This document shows positions 1 through 8,245 of a stretch of DNA of 64,000 bases, in pieces. The notes beneath the pieces were generated by a model that worked only from the letters and a program-made list of their open reading frames with translations, was not told the DNA's origin and ran no database searches. The position numbers and the translations under genes were made by a program. This stretch comes from Candidatus Thalassarchaeum betae (GTDB lineage: Archaea; Thermoplasmatota; Poseidoniia; Poseidoniales; Thalassarchaeaceae): the NCBI GenBank assembly GCA_022448665.1, contig JAKUUO010000003.1, positions 58,271 to 122,270 of the forward strand. Reading direction: 5' to 3'. Within the stretch, counting starts at the first letter, position 1; each line of letters opens with the position of its first letter.

Positions 1-818
1 CCCACCGTCGCGTCGATGCCGAGGTTCGTCGGCTCGAAGCCGTTCGTCTCGCCAATCGTCCTCAAGGTGCCGCCGGAACCCCAGATAATCAGTCGGTCAT
101 CGGTGATCAGTAACTCTCCTATGTGGTCGGCCAGTCCCTCTATGATGTCGTCCTCATCGGCAGCCTCGATGCGCTGCTTCGAGCCTTGCATCCAGCGTGG
201 GCTAGCCGGCGTAATCGCCTCGGCGTAAAGCTGCACGACCCACTCACCGGCCCGATACCTCTCCTCATCGAGGTCGAGCACCTCGGTACTGGCCAACAGC
301 AGGTCGTCGTTGAGCCACGCAGAGAGGACCTCTGCTGCGGCCTTGGGCGAGGCGGCGAAGCATCCCGAGTGCATCTTGACGCCGGTCGGCACTCCGATGA
401 CGGGGGTCTTCGGTTGGCCGGCCGACTCCAACGCGGCGACGATGTCGCGAGTGGTGCCGTCGCCACCAGCGTATACCAGCAGGTCGATTCCCGCATCAAG
501 CAAGGCTGCGACCGCTTTCGCGGTGTCGGAGGCGGTGGTTGCCCCTGAAGAGGCGTGGACGGTGCTCACTGTGCCGATGTTGGCTCCCTTTGGGAGCCAC
601 TGCGTGCCCATCCTGCCTTCGCTGGTTAGCCATTCGACGTCATCGAAGCCGGCTCGATGCAATGTTGAGAAGTGCACGAGCATGGCGGTCATACGTGGCC
701 CTGAGCGATCCTCGGCCCCTAGCGAGCGCGCCAGTTCTGCCTGACCGTCAGAGCCCTTCAGACCCAGCCTTCCGCCCAAGCCAGCGTCAGGATTGACCAA
801 CAGCCCAAGACGCACCAT
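1..818 (-). CDS. ATP-NAD kinase family protein (COG3199-like), 3' end cut by window edge
   Basis: Read by hand on the minus strand: an open frame runs from ATG at 818 to base 1 without a stop. The N-terminus reads MVRLGLLVNPDAG followed by LGGRLGLKGSDG, and further in comes LLVYAGGDGTTRDIV, the GGDGT nucleotide-binding motif of the diacylglycerol/NAD kinase fold. This pattern is typical of the archaeal and bacterial polyphosphate/ATP-NAD kinase family COG3199. Family members are thought to phosphorylate NAD to NADP, but many are only annotated by homology, so the substrate is inferred. About 272 residues are visible of a usual 340 to 380, so the C-terminus lies outside the window. It is divergent from the carbamate kinase gene with 53 bases between the starts. 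Confidence 0.85.
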   Translation of the reverse strand, partial: MVRLGLLVNPDAGLGGRLGLKGSDGQAELARSLGAEDRSGPRMTAMLVHFSTLHRAGFDDVEWLTSEGRMGTQWLPKGANIGTVSTVHASSGATTASDTAKAVAALLDAGIDLLVYAGGDGTTRDIVAALESAGQPKTPVIGVPTGVKMHSGCFAASPKAAAEVLSAWLNDDLLLASTEVLDLDEERYRAGEWVVQLYAEAITPASPRWMQGSKQRIEAADEDDIIEGLADHIGELLITDDRLIIWGSGGTLRTIGETNGFEPTNLGIDATV

Positions 819-871
819 GACCAGTCCAAAGGGCGCGTGTTCTTATCGGTTCACGCTTCCGCGCCGTTCTC

Positions 872-1780
872 ATGAGGGTCGTAGTGGCACTGGGGGGCAA
901 CGCCCTACTGCAGCGCGGGCAGCCGATGACGGCTGAGATCCAGCGTGAGAACGTGGCGATAGCGGCCAAGTCGCTGGCTCCGCTAGTGCATGACTACCAG
1001 TTGGTCATCTCGCATGGCAACGGGCCCCAAGTCGGCCTGCTCTCTCTGCAGTCAGCCGCCTACACAGAGGTCGAGGAGTACCCGCTGGACATCCTCGGGG
1101 CCCAGACCGAGGGGATGATCGGGTACATGATCGAGCAGGAGCTCGGCAACCTGCTCCCCATGGAGGAGCCGTTGGCGACTATCCTGACCATGGTCGAGGT
1201 CGACCCTGAGGACCCCGCCTTCGACAACCCGACAAAGCCCATCGGTCCGGTGTACAGCGAGGAGGAGGCGAGGGCCCTTGCTGAGGAGAGGGGGTGGAGC
1301 GTGGCCCCGGATGGCGAGCACTGGCGCAGGGTGGTCGCTTCGCCCGAGCCCCAGAGGATCTTCGAGATGAGGCCGATACACTGGCTCCTGGAGAACGGGA
1401 CCACGGTGATCTGCGCCGGAGGGGGTGGGATTCCGACCGTGTACAAGCCCGACGGGACCTTGGAGGGCGTGGAGGTTGTAATCGACAAGGACAGAGCCAG
1501 CGCTCTGCTGGCCTTCGAGCTGGACGCCGGCCTGCTGATACTCGCCACCGACACCGATGGTGTCTATCTGGACTGGGGTACCGAGGACGCCCGCAGGATT
1601 GAGCGGGCTACTCCGGAGGAAATGGAACTGCATGACTTCGAGGAGGGCTCGATGGGGCCCAAGGTGGAGGCGGCCTGCGACTTCGTCCGCAGGTCTGGGG
1701 GAAGGGCCGTGATAGGAGCTCTCTCGGACCTCGAGGGCATGGTGGCCGGCACCACCGGGACCCAGTTCGTACTCGAATGA
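872..1780 (+). CDS. arcC: Carbamate kinase
   Basis: A 302-residue protein with the amino-acid-kinase fold. It shows the N-terminal phosphate-binding GGNALLQRG at 8-16, [11 protein letters not shown] near 50, the glycine-rich CAGGGGIPT, the [11 protein letters not shown] segment, TDTDGVY, and a C-terminal [10 protein letters not shown] ending in GTTGTQF; all are typical of carbamate kinase, and the length is normal. The family interconverts ATP plus carbamate and ADP plus carbamoyl phosphate in the cytoplasm. No arginine deiminase or ornithine carbamoyltransferase gene is nearby, so whether it makes ATP or supplies carbamoyl phosphate cannot be told. It is followed after 2 bases by a hairpin with a T-run. 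Confidence 0.92.
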   Translation: MRVVVALGGNALLQRGQPMTAEIQRENVAIAAKSLAPLVHDYQLVISHGNGPQVGLLSLQSAAYTEVEEYPLDILGAQTEGMIGYMIEQELGNLLPMEEPLATILTMVEVDPEDPAFDNPTKPIGPVYSEEEARALAEERGWSVAPDGEHWRRVVASPEPQRIFEMRPIHWLLENGTTVICAGGGGIPTVYKPDGTLEGVEVVIDKDRASALLAFELDAGLLILATDTDGVYLDWGTEDARRIERATPEEMELHDFEEGSMGPKVEAACDFVRRSGGRAVIGALSDLEGMVAGTTGTQFVLE

Positions 1781-1782
1781 TT

Positions 1783-1802
1783 CAGGCCTACGGCCTGTTT
1801 TT
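1783..1802 (+). terminator. Hairpin plus T-run after arcC
   Basis: CAGGCC (1783-1788), loop TAC, GGCCTG (1792-1797), then TTTTT (1798-1802). It lies 2 bases after the arcC stop, so an intrinsic-like terminator is the simplest reading. Its 6-3-6 shape resembles the leader hairpins listed elsewhere, so a role in the thrS leader (ATG at 1858) is possible. Confidence 0.55.
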
Positions 1803-1857
1803 CGCGAGAGGGCTTCATATCCAATGCGCCTCGGCCAATGCGTCGAGGGCACCGTGA

Positions 1858-3810
1858 ATGTCGATGATCTCCGTTGACGTAGGAGCTGAAGAGTCTCACT
1901 CGTATGCGGTGGGTACCACGGTGGGAGACGTCGTCTTGAACGTCCATGGACGCAAGCACGGGGCCGTCGCAGCGCTCGTCGATGGCGTCGAGCGGGATTT
2001 CTCACATGTCCTTGAGTCGGACTGCAGCGTCGAGTCAATTGACGGCTCTTCCGAGGCCGGCCTCTACATCCTCCGCCACTCCTGCGCCCATCTGCTGGCC
2101 CAGGCCGTCACAGAGTTGCACCCGGACGCCAGGCCGACCATCGGCCCGCCTATCGAGCACGGCTTCTACTACGACTTCCACATGGACCCGATCGGGGACG
2201 AGGAGTTGCGTGCCATCGAGAAGCGCATGAAGGCGCTCGTCAAGCAGAACCTCGTCATCGAGCGGGAGGAGCACGGCAACGACACGTTGCGCGAGATGTT
2301 CGGTGGCAATCCGTTCAAGCTCGAGATCATGGACGACAAGATAGGGCACGATGTCGGCTCTTCCGCCTACAGGCAGGGTGACTTCGTCGACCTGTGCCGG
2401 GGCCCGCACGTGCCCAGCACCGCCCACCTGCGCTGGTTCAGGCTCACCAGCACCAGCCAGGCCTACTGGCGAGCCGACTCGGGTCGTGAGTCGCTGGTTC
2501 GCATCTACGGAATGTGCTACCCGACCAAGGAGGCGCTCCAGGAGCGCGTGCGCCAGCTCGAGGAGGCCGCCAAGCGCGACCACAAGAAGATAGGCAAGGA
2601 GATGGAGCTCTACATGATTGACGAGTTAATCGGCAGGGGCCTGCCGGTCTGGCTGCCCAACGGCGAGATCCTCAAGTCCGAGATCGAGCGCTTCGCAATC
2701 GAGACCGAGGAGGCTTACGGCTACGTCAGGGTGACCACCCCGGTACTGGCCAAGCAGCAGCTGTTCGAGGCCAGCGGGCACCTGCCTCACTACGCTGATT
2801 CGATGTACCCCCCGATGGAGATGGACGACGGGACCTACTACCTGAAGGCGATGAACTGCCCGATGCACCACCTCATCTACCGAAACAAGAAGCGCTCCTA
2901 CCGCGACCTGCCGATGCGCATCGCAGAGTACGGCACGGTGTACCGCAACGAGCTCTCAGGCACTCTGGCAGGACTGCTCCGGGTCCGGATGCTGTCGATG
3001 AACGACGCGCACATCTACTGCACCCTCGACCAGGTCGCTCAGGAGTTCGCTGACAACATCCGCATGGTGCAGGACTACTACGCCGCCTTCGGGTTCGAGA
3101 ACTACCACTTCCAACTCTCCCTCTGGGACCCCGAGGCCCCTGACAAGTACATCGACCAGCCCGAGAACTGGGCGGCCACCGAGAACCACCTCAGGCAGAT
3201 ACTGGACGGTCTGGGGGTGCCCTATGTCGAGACCGTCGGCGAGGCCGCCTTCTACGGGCCCAAGGTCGACATCCAGTTCACCACGCTGCTGGGCAGGGAG
3301 GAGTCGATGTCCACCATACAGCTCGACTTCGCCGCCAAGGAGAGGTTCTCGCTGACCTACAAGGACGAGACCGGTGCGGAGAACGGCGAGGTCTTCGTCA
3401 TCCACCGCGCCCCGCTCTCGACCCACGAGAGGTTCGTAGCCTTCCTGACCGAGCACTGGGCTGGCAGCTTCCCGACCTGGCTCTCGCCGGTGCAGGTGCA
3501 GGTCATCACCATCTCGGAGAAGCACAAGCAGCACGCTGCGAGGGTGGCAGAGGCGCTCGAGCAGGCTGGGGTGCGGGTCAGAGTGGATGACTCCGACAGC
3601 ACCATCGGCAGGAAGATCCGCCTCCACAGGACCCTCAGGCCGGCCTACATGGTCGTCATCGGCGACGAGGAGTCCAAGAACGGCACCGTGGCCATCAGGG
3701 AGCGCGGCGGCGGTCAGCGCAACGGGGTCGCGCTGGACGAGTTCGTCGCCGACATCTTCGCCGAGATCACCAACCGCAGCACTGAGCTCGGAATCGTGCC
3801 TCCGGAGTGA
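1858..3810 (+). CDS. thrS: Threonyl-tRNA synthetase, bacterial type
   Basis: 650 residues, the full length of the bacterial-type enzyme. It charges tRNA-Thr with threonine. The N-terminal TGS-like domain (about 1-65) is followed by the editing domain, with RHSCAHLLAQAV near 73 and CRGPHVPSTAHL. The class II catalytic core follows (LKAMNCPMHHLIY, RNELSGTLAGLLRVR, DIQFTTLLGRE) and then the anticodon-binding domain. Many archaea use a different archaeal ThrRS editing domain, so this bacterial architecture points to transfer into the lineage. The motif-2 loop reads RMLSMNDAHIYC where many bacteria have R-G-F-T-Q-D-DAHIF. The trhO gene follows after 9 bases, probably co-transcribed. Confidence 0.97.
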   Translation: MSMISVDVGAEESHSYAVGTTVGDVVLNVHGRKHGAVAALVDGVERDFSHVLESDCSVESIDGSSEAGLYILRHSCAHLLAQAVTELHPDARPTIGPPIEHGFYYDFHMDPIGDEELRAIEKRMKALVKQNLVIEREEHGNDTLREMFGGNPFKLEIMDDKIGHDVGSSAYRQGDFVDLCRGPHVPSTAHLRWFRLTSTSQAYWRADSGRESLVRIYGMCYPTKEALQERVRQLEEAAKRDHKKIGKEMELYMIDELIGRGLPVWLPNGEILKSEIERFAIETEEAYGYVRVTTPVLAKQQLFEASGHLPHYADSMYPPMEMDDGTYYLKAMNCPMHHLIYRNKKRSYRDLPMRIAEYGTVYRNELSGTLAGLLRVRMLSMNDAHIYCTLDQVAQEFADNIRMVQDYYAAFGFENYHFQLSLWDPEAPDKYIDQPENWAATENHLRQILDGLGVPYVETVGEAAFYGPKVDIQFTTLLGREESMSTIQLDFAAKERFSLTYKDETGAENGEVFVIHRAPLSTHERFVAFLTEHWAGSFPTWLSPVQVQVITISEKHKQHAARVAEALEQAGVRVRVDDSDSTIGRKIRLHRTLRPAYMVVIGDEESKNGTVAIRERGGGQRNGVALDEFVADIFAEITNRSTELGIVPPE

Positions 3811-3819
3811 GGGGCAGTC

Positions 3820-4632
3820 ATGATCGTGAACGTCTCCGGCTACCGCTTCGTCGACCTGCCCGACAGGGACGAGCTCCGCGAGCCGATGCTGGAGCACTGT
3901 CTCGGACTGGGGCTCAAGGGCACGGTCCTGCTGAGTCCCAACGGGATCAACTTCTTCCTCGCTGGCACTCAGGAGGCCACCGACTCCTTCCTGCAGCACC
4001 TCGAGTCCGACGCCCGCTTCGTAGGCATCCCGACCAAGGTCAGTCACACAGACTACCAGCCGTTCCGCAGGATGCTCGTCAAACGCAAGCAGGAAATAAT
4101 TGCTCTCGGAAGGAAGGACATCAGGCCGGCTGAGTTCACAGGCCCGCACATCTCGCCGGCTGAGTTCAAGCAGATGCTCGACGAGGGCGAGGACGTCGTG
4201 GTCCTCGACGCTCGGAACGACTACGAGACCAGGGTAGGCACCTTCGATGGCGCAGTCGAGCTTGACATACCCTCGTTCAGGGACTTCCCGGATGCGATAG
4301 GGTCCCTGCCTGATGAGTACAAGTCGAAGACACTGGTGATGTACTGCACCGGGGGCATCCGCTGCGAGAAGGCATCCGCTGTCATGCTCAAGGCCGGGTT
4401 CGAGGACGTCAGACAGTTAGAGGGTGGGATTCTCGGGTACTTCGAGGAGTGCGGCGGCTCCCATTGGAGTGGTGACTGCTTTGTTTTCGACCAGAGGGTC
4501 GCGCTCGACCACCAGCTCGAAGAGTCTGAGATCGTGATGTGCTTCGAGTGCAGAGAGCCGCTATCCATTGAGGAGCAGCAATCGAAGCACTACTCCATCG
4601 GCGAGCACTGCCCATACTGCGTAAATCAGTGA
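3820..4632 (+). CDS. trhO: tRNA uridine(34) hydroxylase, rhodanese-domain protein (TrhO/UPF0176)
   Basis: 270 residues. An N-terminal acylphosphatase-like half (1-95) is followed by a rhodanese domain with active-site loop YCTGGIRCEKAS (Cys176, second Cys182) and a C-terminal cysteine cluster, CFEC then CPYC, that probably binds metal. Bacterial TrhO (YceA) uses oxygen to turn uridine 34 of certain tRNAs into 5-hydroxyuridine; the function here is by family. It starts at ATG 3820 with GAGGGG a few bases upstream, 9 bases after thrS, so translation and tRNA modification genes are paired. The protein carries a short internal echo, RPAEF then SPAEF (103-115), matched by a repeated 14-base DNA segment. 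Confidence 0.9.
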   Translation: MIVNVSGYRFVDLPDRDELREPMLEHCLGLGLKGTVLLSPNGINFFLAGTQEATDSFLQHLESDARFVGIPTKVSHTDYQPFRRMLVKRKQEIIALGRKDIRPAEFTGPHISPAEFKQMLDEGEDVVVLDARNDYETRVGTFDGAVELDIPSFRDFPDAIGSLPDEYKSKTLVMYCTGGIRCEKASAVMLKAGFEDVRQLEGGILGYFEECGGSHWSGDCFVFDQRVALDHQLEESEIVMCFECREPLSIEEQQSKHYSIGEHCPYCVNQ

Positions 4633-4664
4633 AACAGTCCGTAGGGGCTGATTCAGGCTGTTTC
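4631..4664. terminator. Weak inverted repeat between convergent trhO and ttuA
   Basis: GAAACAG at 4631-4637 pairs with CTGTTTC at 4658-4664 across a 20-base loop, spanning both gene ends. It is a possible bidirectional terminator. The loop is long, so this is tentative. Confidence 0.3.
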
Positions 4665-5654
4665 CGTTAGCCACTGCTTCATTGTGCAGGCCTGACAGAC
4701 CTCGCGACTGGTGATTTCGCCGCACTCCCTGCAGCTGTTCACCTCAGACTTCGAGTCCTGGTTGGCCTCCCGGTGCAGCCTGCGTATCTCGTCGAGCGAG
4801 TGCAGCAGGCCGTGCCTCGCCCCTGGCGTTATCGACTCCATCTCGGCCACGATGCCGCGACTCTGCTGTCGCATCGCCCCCGGGGCATGCGGGCAGTCGC
4901 CGTGGTACATTGGCAGGTTCTGACATATCGCGTGCGCGTGTATCTCCTGTTCCGGTATCCAGCGGAGCGGTACGATTCGAGGCGCTACTCCGTCAATCGG
5001 GTCCTCGGTGTGCGGGGCCAATCTGACCGAGCGGTCGATCTCACCCCTCTGCAGGTTCATCAGGATTGACTGGGCCATGTCGTCGAGGTTGTGGCCGAGC
5101 GCCATCACATCGGCGTTGACCTTCCGCGCGAGTGCGTTCAGTCCCTGACGGCGGAACACGCCGCAGTACGAGCACGGCATCAGCCCCTTGGCCTCGTCGT
5201 GGTTCTCGCCGATCGCCGGCATCCTCGTGACGACCTCGTCCATGCGCTCGTAGCCCATCTCCTCGTAACTCAGGGTCTCGAACCGCACGTCGAGGCTCTC
5301 GGCCAGTTGCCTCGCGCACTCCAGCGAGGGCGCGCGGTAGCCGTCTATGCCCTCGTCGATGCAGCCTGCGATCATCTCGACGTCGCGGCGTCGGCCGAGG
5401 ATGTCGACCATCATCGTCAGAAGGACCGCCGAGTCCTTGCCGCCCGATATCGCCACCAAGATACGGTAGGGCGAGCCGTCCTCGTGCCTCGCGTCCTTGG
5501 GCAGAATCAGTTGCTGCCTGAGCTCCTTGGAGGTGCGCTTGCGTATGGAGGAGGACAGGTGCTTGCCGCAGAAGTGCTGGCCGCTGTAGGCCTGGTGGAT
5601 GACCGAGTCCGAGCCGCACCGACTGCACCTCTCGACCGCGAGCCCGCCCGCCAT
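4653..5654 (-). CDS. ttuA: TtuA/Ncs6-type tRNA 2-thiolation enzyme
   Basis: 333 residues of the TIGR00269 ATP-pyrophosphatase family, which replaces an oxygen of a tRNA uridine (position 54 or 34) with sulfur. Visible: N-terminal zinc ligands C10, C13, C29 and H32; PP-loop SGGKDS at 70-75; C161 and C164 in PCSYCGVFRR plus C254 in HGDCPHAP, the three-cysteine set that holds the Fe-S cluster in characterised TtuA; GHNLDD at 187-192; and a C-terminal zinc set C308, C311, C320, C323. All key residues are present. It is convergent with trhO, with 20 bases between the stops. Which uridine is modified cannot be told from sequence. Confidence 0.93.
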   Translation of the reverse strand: MAGGLAVERCSRCGSDSVIHQAYSGQHFCGKHLSSSIRKRTSKELRQQLILPKDARHEDGSPYRILVAISGGKDSAVLLTMMVDILGRRRDVEMIAGCIDEGIDGYRAPSLECARQLAESLDVRFETLSYEEMGYERMDEVVTRMPAIGENHDEAKGLMPCSYCGVFRRQGLNALARKVNADVMALGHNLDDMAQSILMNLQRGEIDRSVRLAPHTEDPIDGVAPRIVPLRWIPEQEIHAHAICQNLPMYHGDCPHAPGAMRQQSRGIVAEMESITPGARHGLLHSLDEIRRLHREANQDSKSEVNSCRECGEITSREVCQACTMKQWLTETA

Positions 5655-5739
5655 GAGCCGCGCTCGGTGGAACCGGGCTTGAACCCACTCATATCCCCGG
5701 TCATCTCGGTTTGTGGCGCATATCGCTGCCCGACAGGTC

Positions 5740-6963
5740 TCAATCGGTCGAGCGGAACCTGCTCATCCCAGTCTCGATGATCCCCGTCACCCTCTGCCAA
5801 GGCAGGACGAAGCGCATGCCGGCGACCACCAGCAGGAACAGCCCAGCGGAGATCACCTTGCCGTAGGTGAGCTGCAGCTCGAGCGATTCGCGGACCTGAC
5901 CGGACCACTGCCCCTGCTCGAGGAAGCCGACCAGGGAGATGAGGAAGTCGTCGAACTCGAGCGCTATCGCGGTGGTCAGCCCGACCACGGTCATGATGCC
6001 GACCAGGTGCACTATGTGCGAGTTGATCACGTTCCTGAACTGGATGACGTACTCGGGGTTCCTCTTCGCGTCCTCCGGGAGCATGGACGCGTACTCGAGA
6101 TGGGTGATGACGGCTAGGCCCGATTCCATGAATACCAGGATGAGCAGCGCTATCTGGAGCAGCACCAGCGCCAGAGGCGATACCAGACCGCCGTACAGCG
6201 TGGCATCGCCGATCTGCGCTGGCAGAGGCTGCAGGCCCACGTCGACCGCCTCGGTGATTCCCTCGAAGGTCAGCATAGCATGGATCCCGACCACCATCAG
6301 GAAGTAGCCCACAGCCCAGGTTATCATCCTGCGGGACAGCCCCCAGATACCCATCAATCCGGCCAGTACCGGTGCGAAGACGATGCCCAGAAACACCATC
6401 TCGAAGATGAACATGAACGGGGTCCAGAGGAGATCGAGGTGGTTGGCCGCGGGGTGCCATGGGACGTGGGGCCCGTTGATCACCATCGCGTAGATCCAGG
6501 ACATCAGGAACGGCAGGAGCATCCATGCGACGAAGCCGATGGAGACTGCCCTGTTGACCCAGGTCTGAATCTTCTCGCTCTGGTGAAGCAGGAAGACCCA
6601 GGCCACTGTGACGGCGATGCACAGCGCCAGAGGCCCCACGAAGGTAGCATCCCCTGTGAGCGGCTCTCCGGCGAAGTCGGTGAGCCCATGCAGGAAATCC
6701 GGTAGGATCAGTTCAACTGAGCCCGAGCTCTGCCAGTAGTTCAAGCCCCTGGTGTGCTCGTATGCCGGGCACCAGTAAGTGGATTCAATCCCCCCCGAAT
6801 CCTCGATGAACTCCTCGGTGCAGGAGCCGAAGACGACGTTCATACGCTTCATCACCATGAGAAGGGAGGCCGTCGAGATAAGTTGGAGCAGGAGTACCTG
6901 CCAGCGCCGACGCAGTTTCGGGATATGGAGGGTCTGCGAGTCCGGTACCGCTTCCATTGCCAT
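5740..6963 (-). CDS. Polytopic membrane protein of unknown function
   Basis: About 407 residues, not recognised. Roughly eight hydrophobic segments are visible: near 20-40, then FVGPLALCIAVTVAWVFLL, an ISIGFVAWMLL-like stretch, FMFIFEMVFLGIVFAPVLA, ITWAVGYFLMVVGIHAML, LALVLLQIALLILVFM, IVHLVGIMTVVGLTTAIAL and VISAGLFLLVVAGM. The first extracytoplasmic loop holds two cysteines (FGSC and YWCPAYEH) that could form a disulfide. The frame opens at GTG 6966; ATG 6963 or 6957 are better starts, preceded by GGGGGTGAGGTG. It follows the DUF58 gene after 11 bases on the same strand, so it probably belongs to that envelope-related unit. Confidence 0.75.
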   Translation of the reverse strand: MAMEAVPDSQTLHIPKLRRRWQVLLLQLISTASLLMVMKRMNVVFGSCTEEFIEDSGGIESTYWCPAYEHTRGLNYWQSSGSVELILPDFLHGLTDFAGEPLTGDATFVGPLALCIAVTVAWVFLLHQSEKIQTWVNRAVSIGFVAWMLLPFLMSWIYAMVINGPHVPWHPAANHLDLLWTPFMFIFEMVFLGIVFAPVLAGLMGIWGLSRRMITWAVGYFLMVVGIHAMLTFEGITEAVDVGLQPLPAQIGDATLYGGLVSPLALVLLQIALLILVFMESGLAVITHLEYASMLPEDAKRNPEYVIQFRNVINSHIVHLVGIMTVVGLTTAIALEFDDFLISLVGFLEQGQWSGQVRESLELQLTYGKVISAGLFLLVVAGMRFVLPWQRVTGIIETGMSRFRSTD

Positions 6964-6974
6964 CACCTCACCCC

Positions 6975-8243
6975 CTAGACTGTTCTCACTTGCAGCAGAG
7001 CCTGAGAGAGCTCTACATCGGGCATCCAGTCGATCACCTTGGCGCCGTAGCCGGAGATTGCCGTCAGTCGGTTCTGCCTCTCCAGTTTGAGCACCTCATA
7101 GGACATGCGCGGAATCCTGCTGATCAGCCTCTCGAGGTCTATGCTGCTCGGAGACAGCACGATGACTTCGTGCCCCCTGGCCGCGAGATTGCGGATGGCG
7201 GGCAGCGTCGTGCCGTCTCCCTCGAGGCTGCTGATGATGAAGACCGGGGAGCCGCGGCTCATCCTCGACGACATCGCGTTTGTGACGGCCTGCAGCGGCA
7301 TGGAGCCTTTTGCTCGGACTGCAGCCAAATTGCTCAGGACCTTGTAGCCCTGATTGTCACCGGTCTCCGGCGACAGGTAGTCCATCCTTTCACCGTAGGT
7401 GACCAGAGCGACCGAGTCGCGTCTGCGGATGAAGTAGTTCGATATCGACGCAGCGGCTATCGTCCCCATCTCCAGCGGGTTCTTGAGGACGGTCCCGATT
7501 CTGGAGACGTCTCTGGTATCGAGAATGATGAAGACGTCCGTTACGGCGTCCCTCGTCTTCTCGTTGACCATCAGCTCGCCGGTTCTGGCGAATGCCTTCC
7601 AGTTGATCGAGCGGAAGGCGTCTCCCGGCAGATACTCGCGGAGGGAGTAGAACTCCATCCCCGGCCCGGGGGTCTTGAGAGTGGTCGCCCCGGTGTACAT
7701 CTTGGGAACGTCGGAGCGCAGCAGGGCCTCCTCGATCTCCCTGACCTGGGGGAACACGGTGATGTCGGTCCTGTCCTGCACTTTGGACTCGTTCGCGAAG
7801 AGGTTGAACACGTTGCGATATCGCACCGAGACGGGGCCTAGGGTGTAGTGTCCGCGGAGCGGGCATCTGACCCTGTACTTGATCCGCGCAGACTGGCCTG
7901 GCCCGAGGTTCATGCGCATCTGGTTGATGCCCTGTCGCATCTTCATCTCGTGCGGGACGTTGTCGAATACCTCCAGTTGCTGTGTCCTGCGGTATGAGTT
8001 GTTGGAAATGGTGAGTTCGACTATCACGTCGTCCCCCTTGTAGACGTTGGCCATCGTGGTCTCCGTGCCGTTGATGGTTCGCGTGATCTCCAGATCGGAA
8101 TGGCCTGAAACCCAGCCGTTGATGGCCAGGAACGAGATGAACGTCAGACCGGCTATCATCAGTTGGAAGTTCGAGATCATCATCCCGATCAAAATCAGGC
8201 TGATTCCGCTGGTCAGCATCAGGGCCGCCTTGCGCGTCCACAT
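6975..8243 (-). CDS. DUF58 domain protein
   Basis: About 422 residues. Two membrane segments lie at the N-terminus (ALMLTSGISLILIGMMI and LMIAGLTFISFLAING). A beta-rich region follows, then the DUF58 signature around EFYSLREYLPGDAFRSINWKAFARTGELMV and a von Willebrand-like segment, DVFIILDTRDVS. DUF58 proteins usually sit beside a MoxR AAA ATPase and transglutaminase or DUF4350 proteins and are thought to help assemble or mature envelope proteins; the biochemical role is not settled. ATG 8243 is chosen because it follows the previous stop at 8246 directly and has GGAGTGGAGG upstream; the longer frame from 8279 would overlap. No MoxR gene is in this cluster. Confidence 0.85.
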   Translation of the reverse strand: MWTRKAALMLTSGISLILIGMMISNFQLMIAGLTFISFLAINGWVSGHSDLEITRTINGTETTMANVYKGDDVIVELTISNNSYRRTQQLEVFDNVPHEMKMRQGINQMRMNLGPGQSARIKYRVRCPLRGHYTLGPVSVRYRNVFNLFANESKVQDRTDITVFPQVREIEEALLRSDVPKMYTGATTLKTPGPGMEFYSLREYLPGDAFRSINWKAFARTGELMVNEKTRDAVTDVFIILDTRDVSRIGTVLKNPLEMGTIAAASISNYFIRRRDSVALVTYGERMDYLSPETGDNQGYKVLSNLAAVRAKGSMPLQAVTNAMSSRMSRGSPVFIISSLEGDGTTLPAIRNLAARGHEVIVLSPSSIDLERLISRIPRMSYEVLKLERQNRLTAISGYGAKVIDWMPDVELSQALLQVRTV

Positions 8244-8245
8244 GA

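Noticed and set aside
1052..2038. Long minus-strand open frame (328 codons) over arcC
   Set aside because: It is antisense to a clear carbamate kinase and shows no family motif; a shadow caused by GC-rich codon positions.
2956..4149. Minus-strand frame of 397 codons over thrS and trhO
   Set aside because: It spans two well-supported genes on the other strand, without motifs.
5507..6622. Minus-strand frame of 371 codons overlapping ttuA and the membrane protein
   Set aside because: It is rich in Arg, Pro and Gly, with no membrane or domain pattern; another frame of the same strand carries the real genes.
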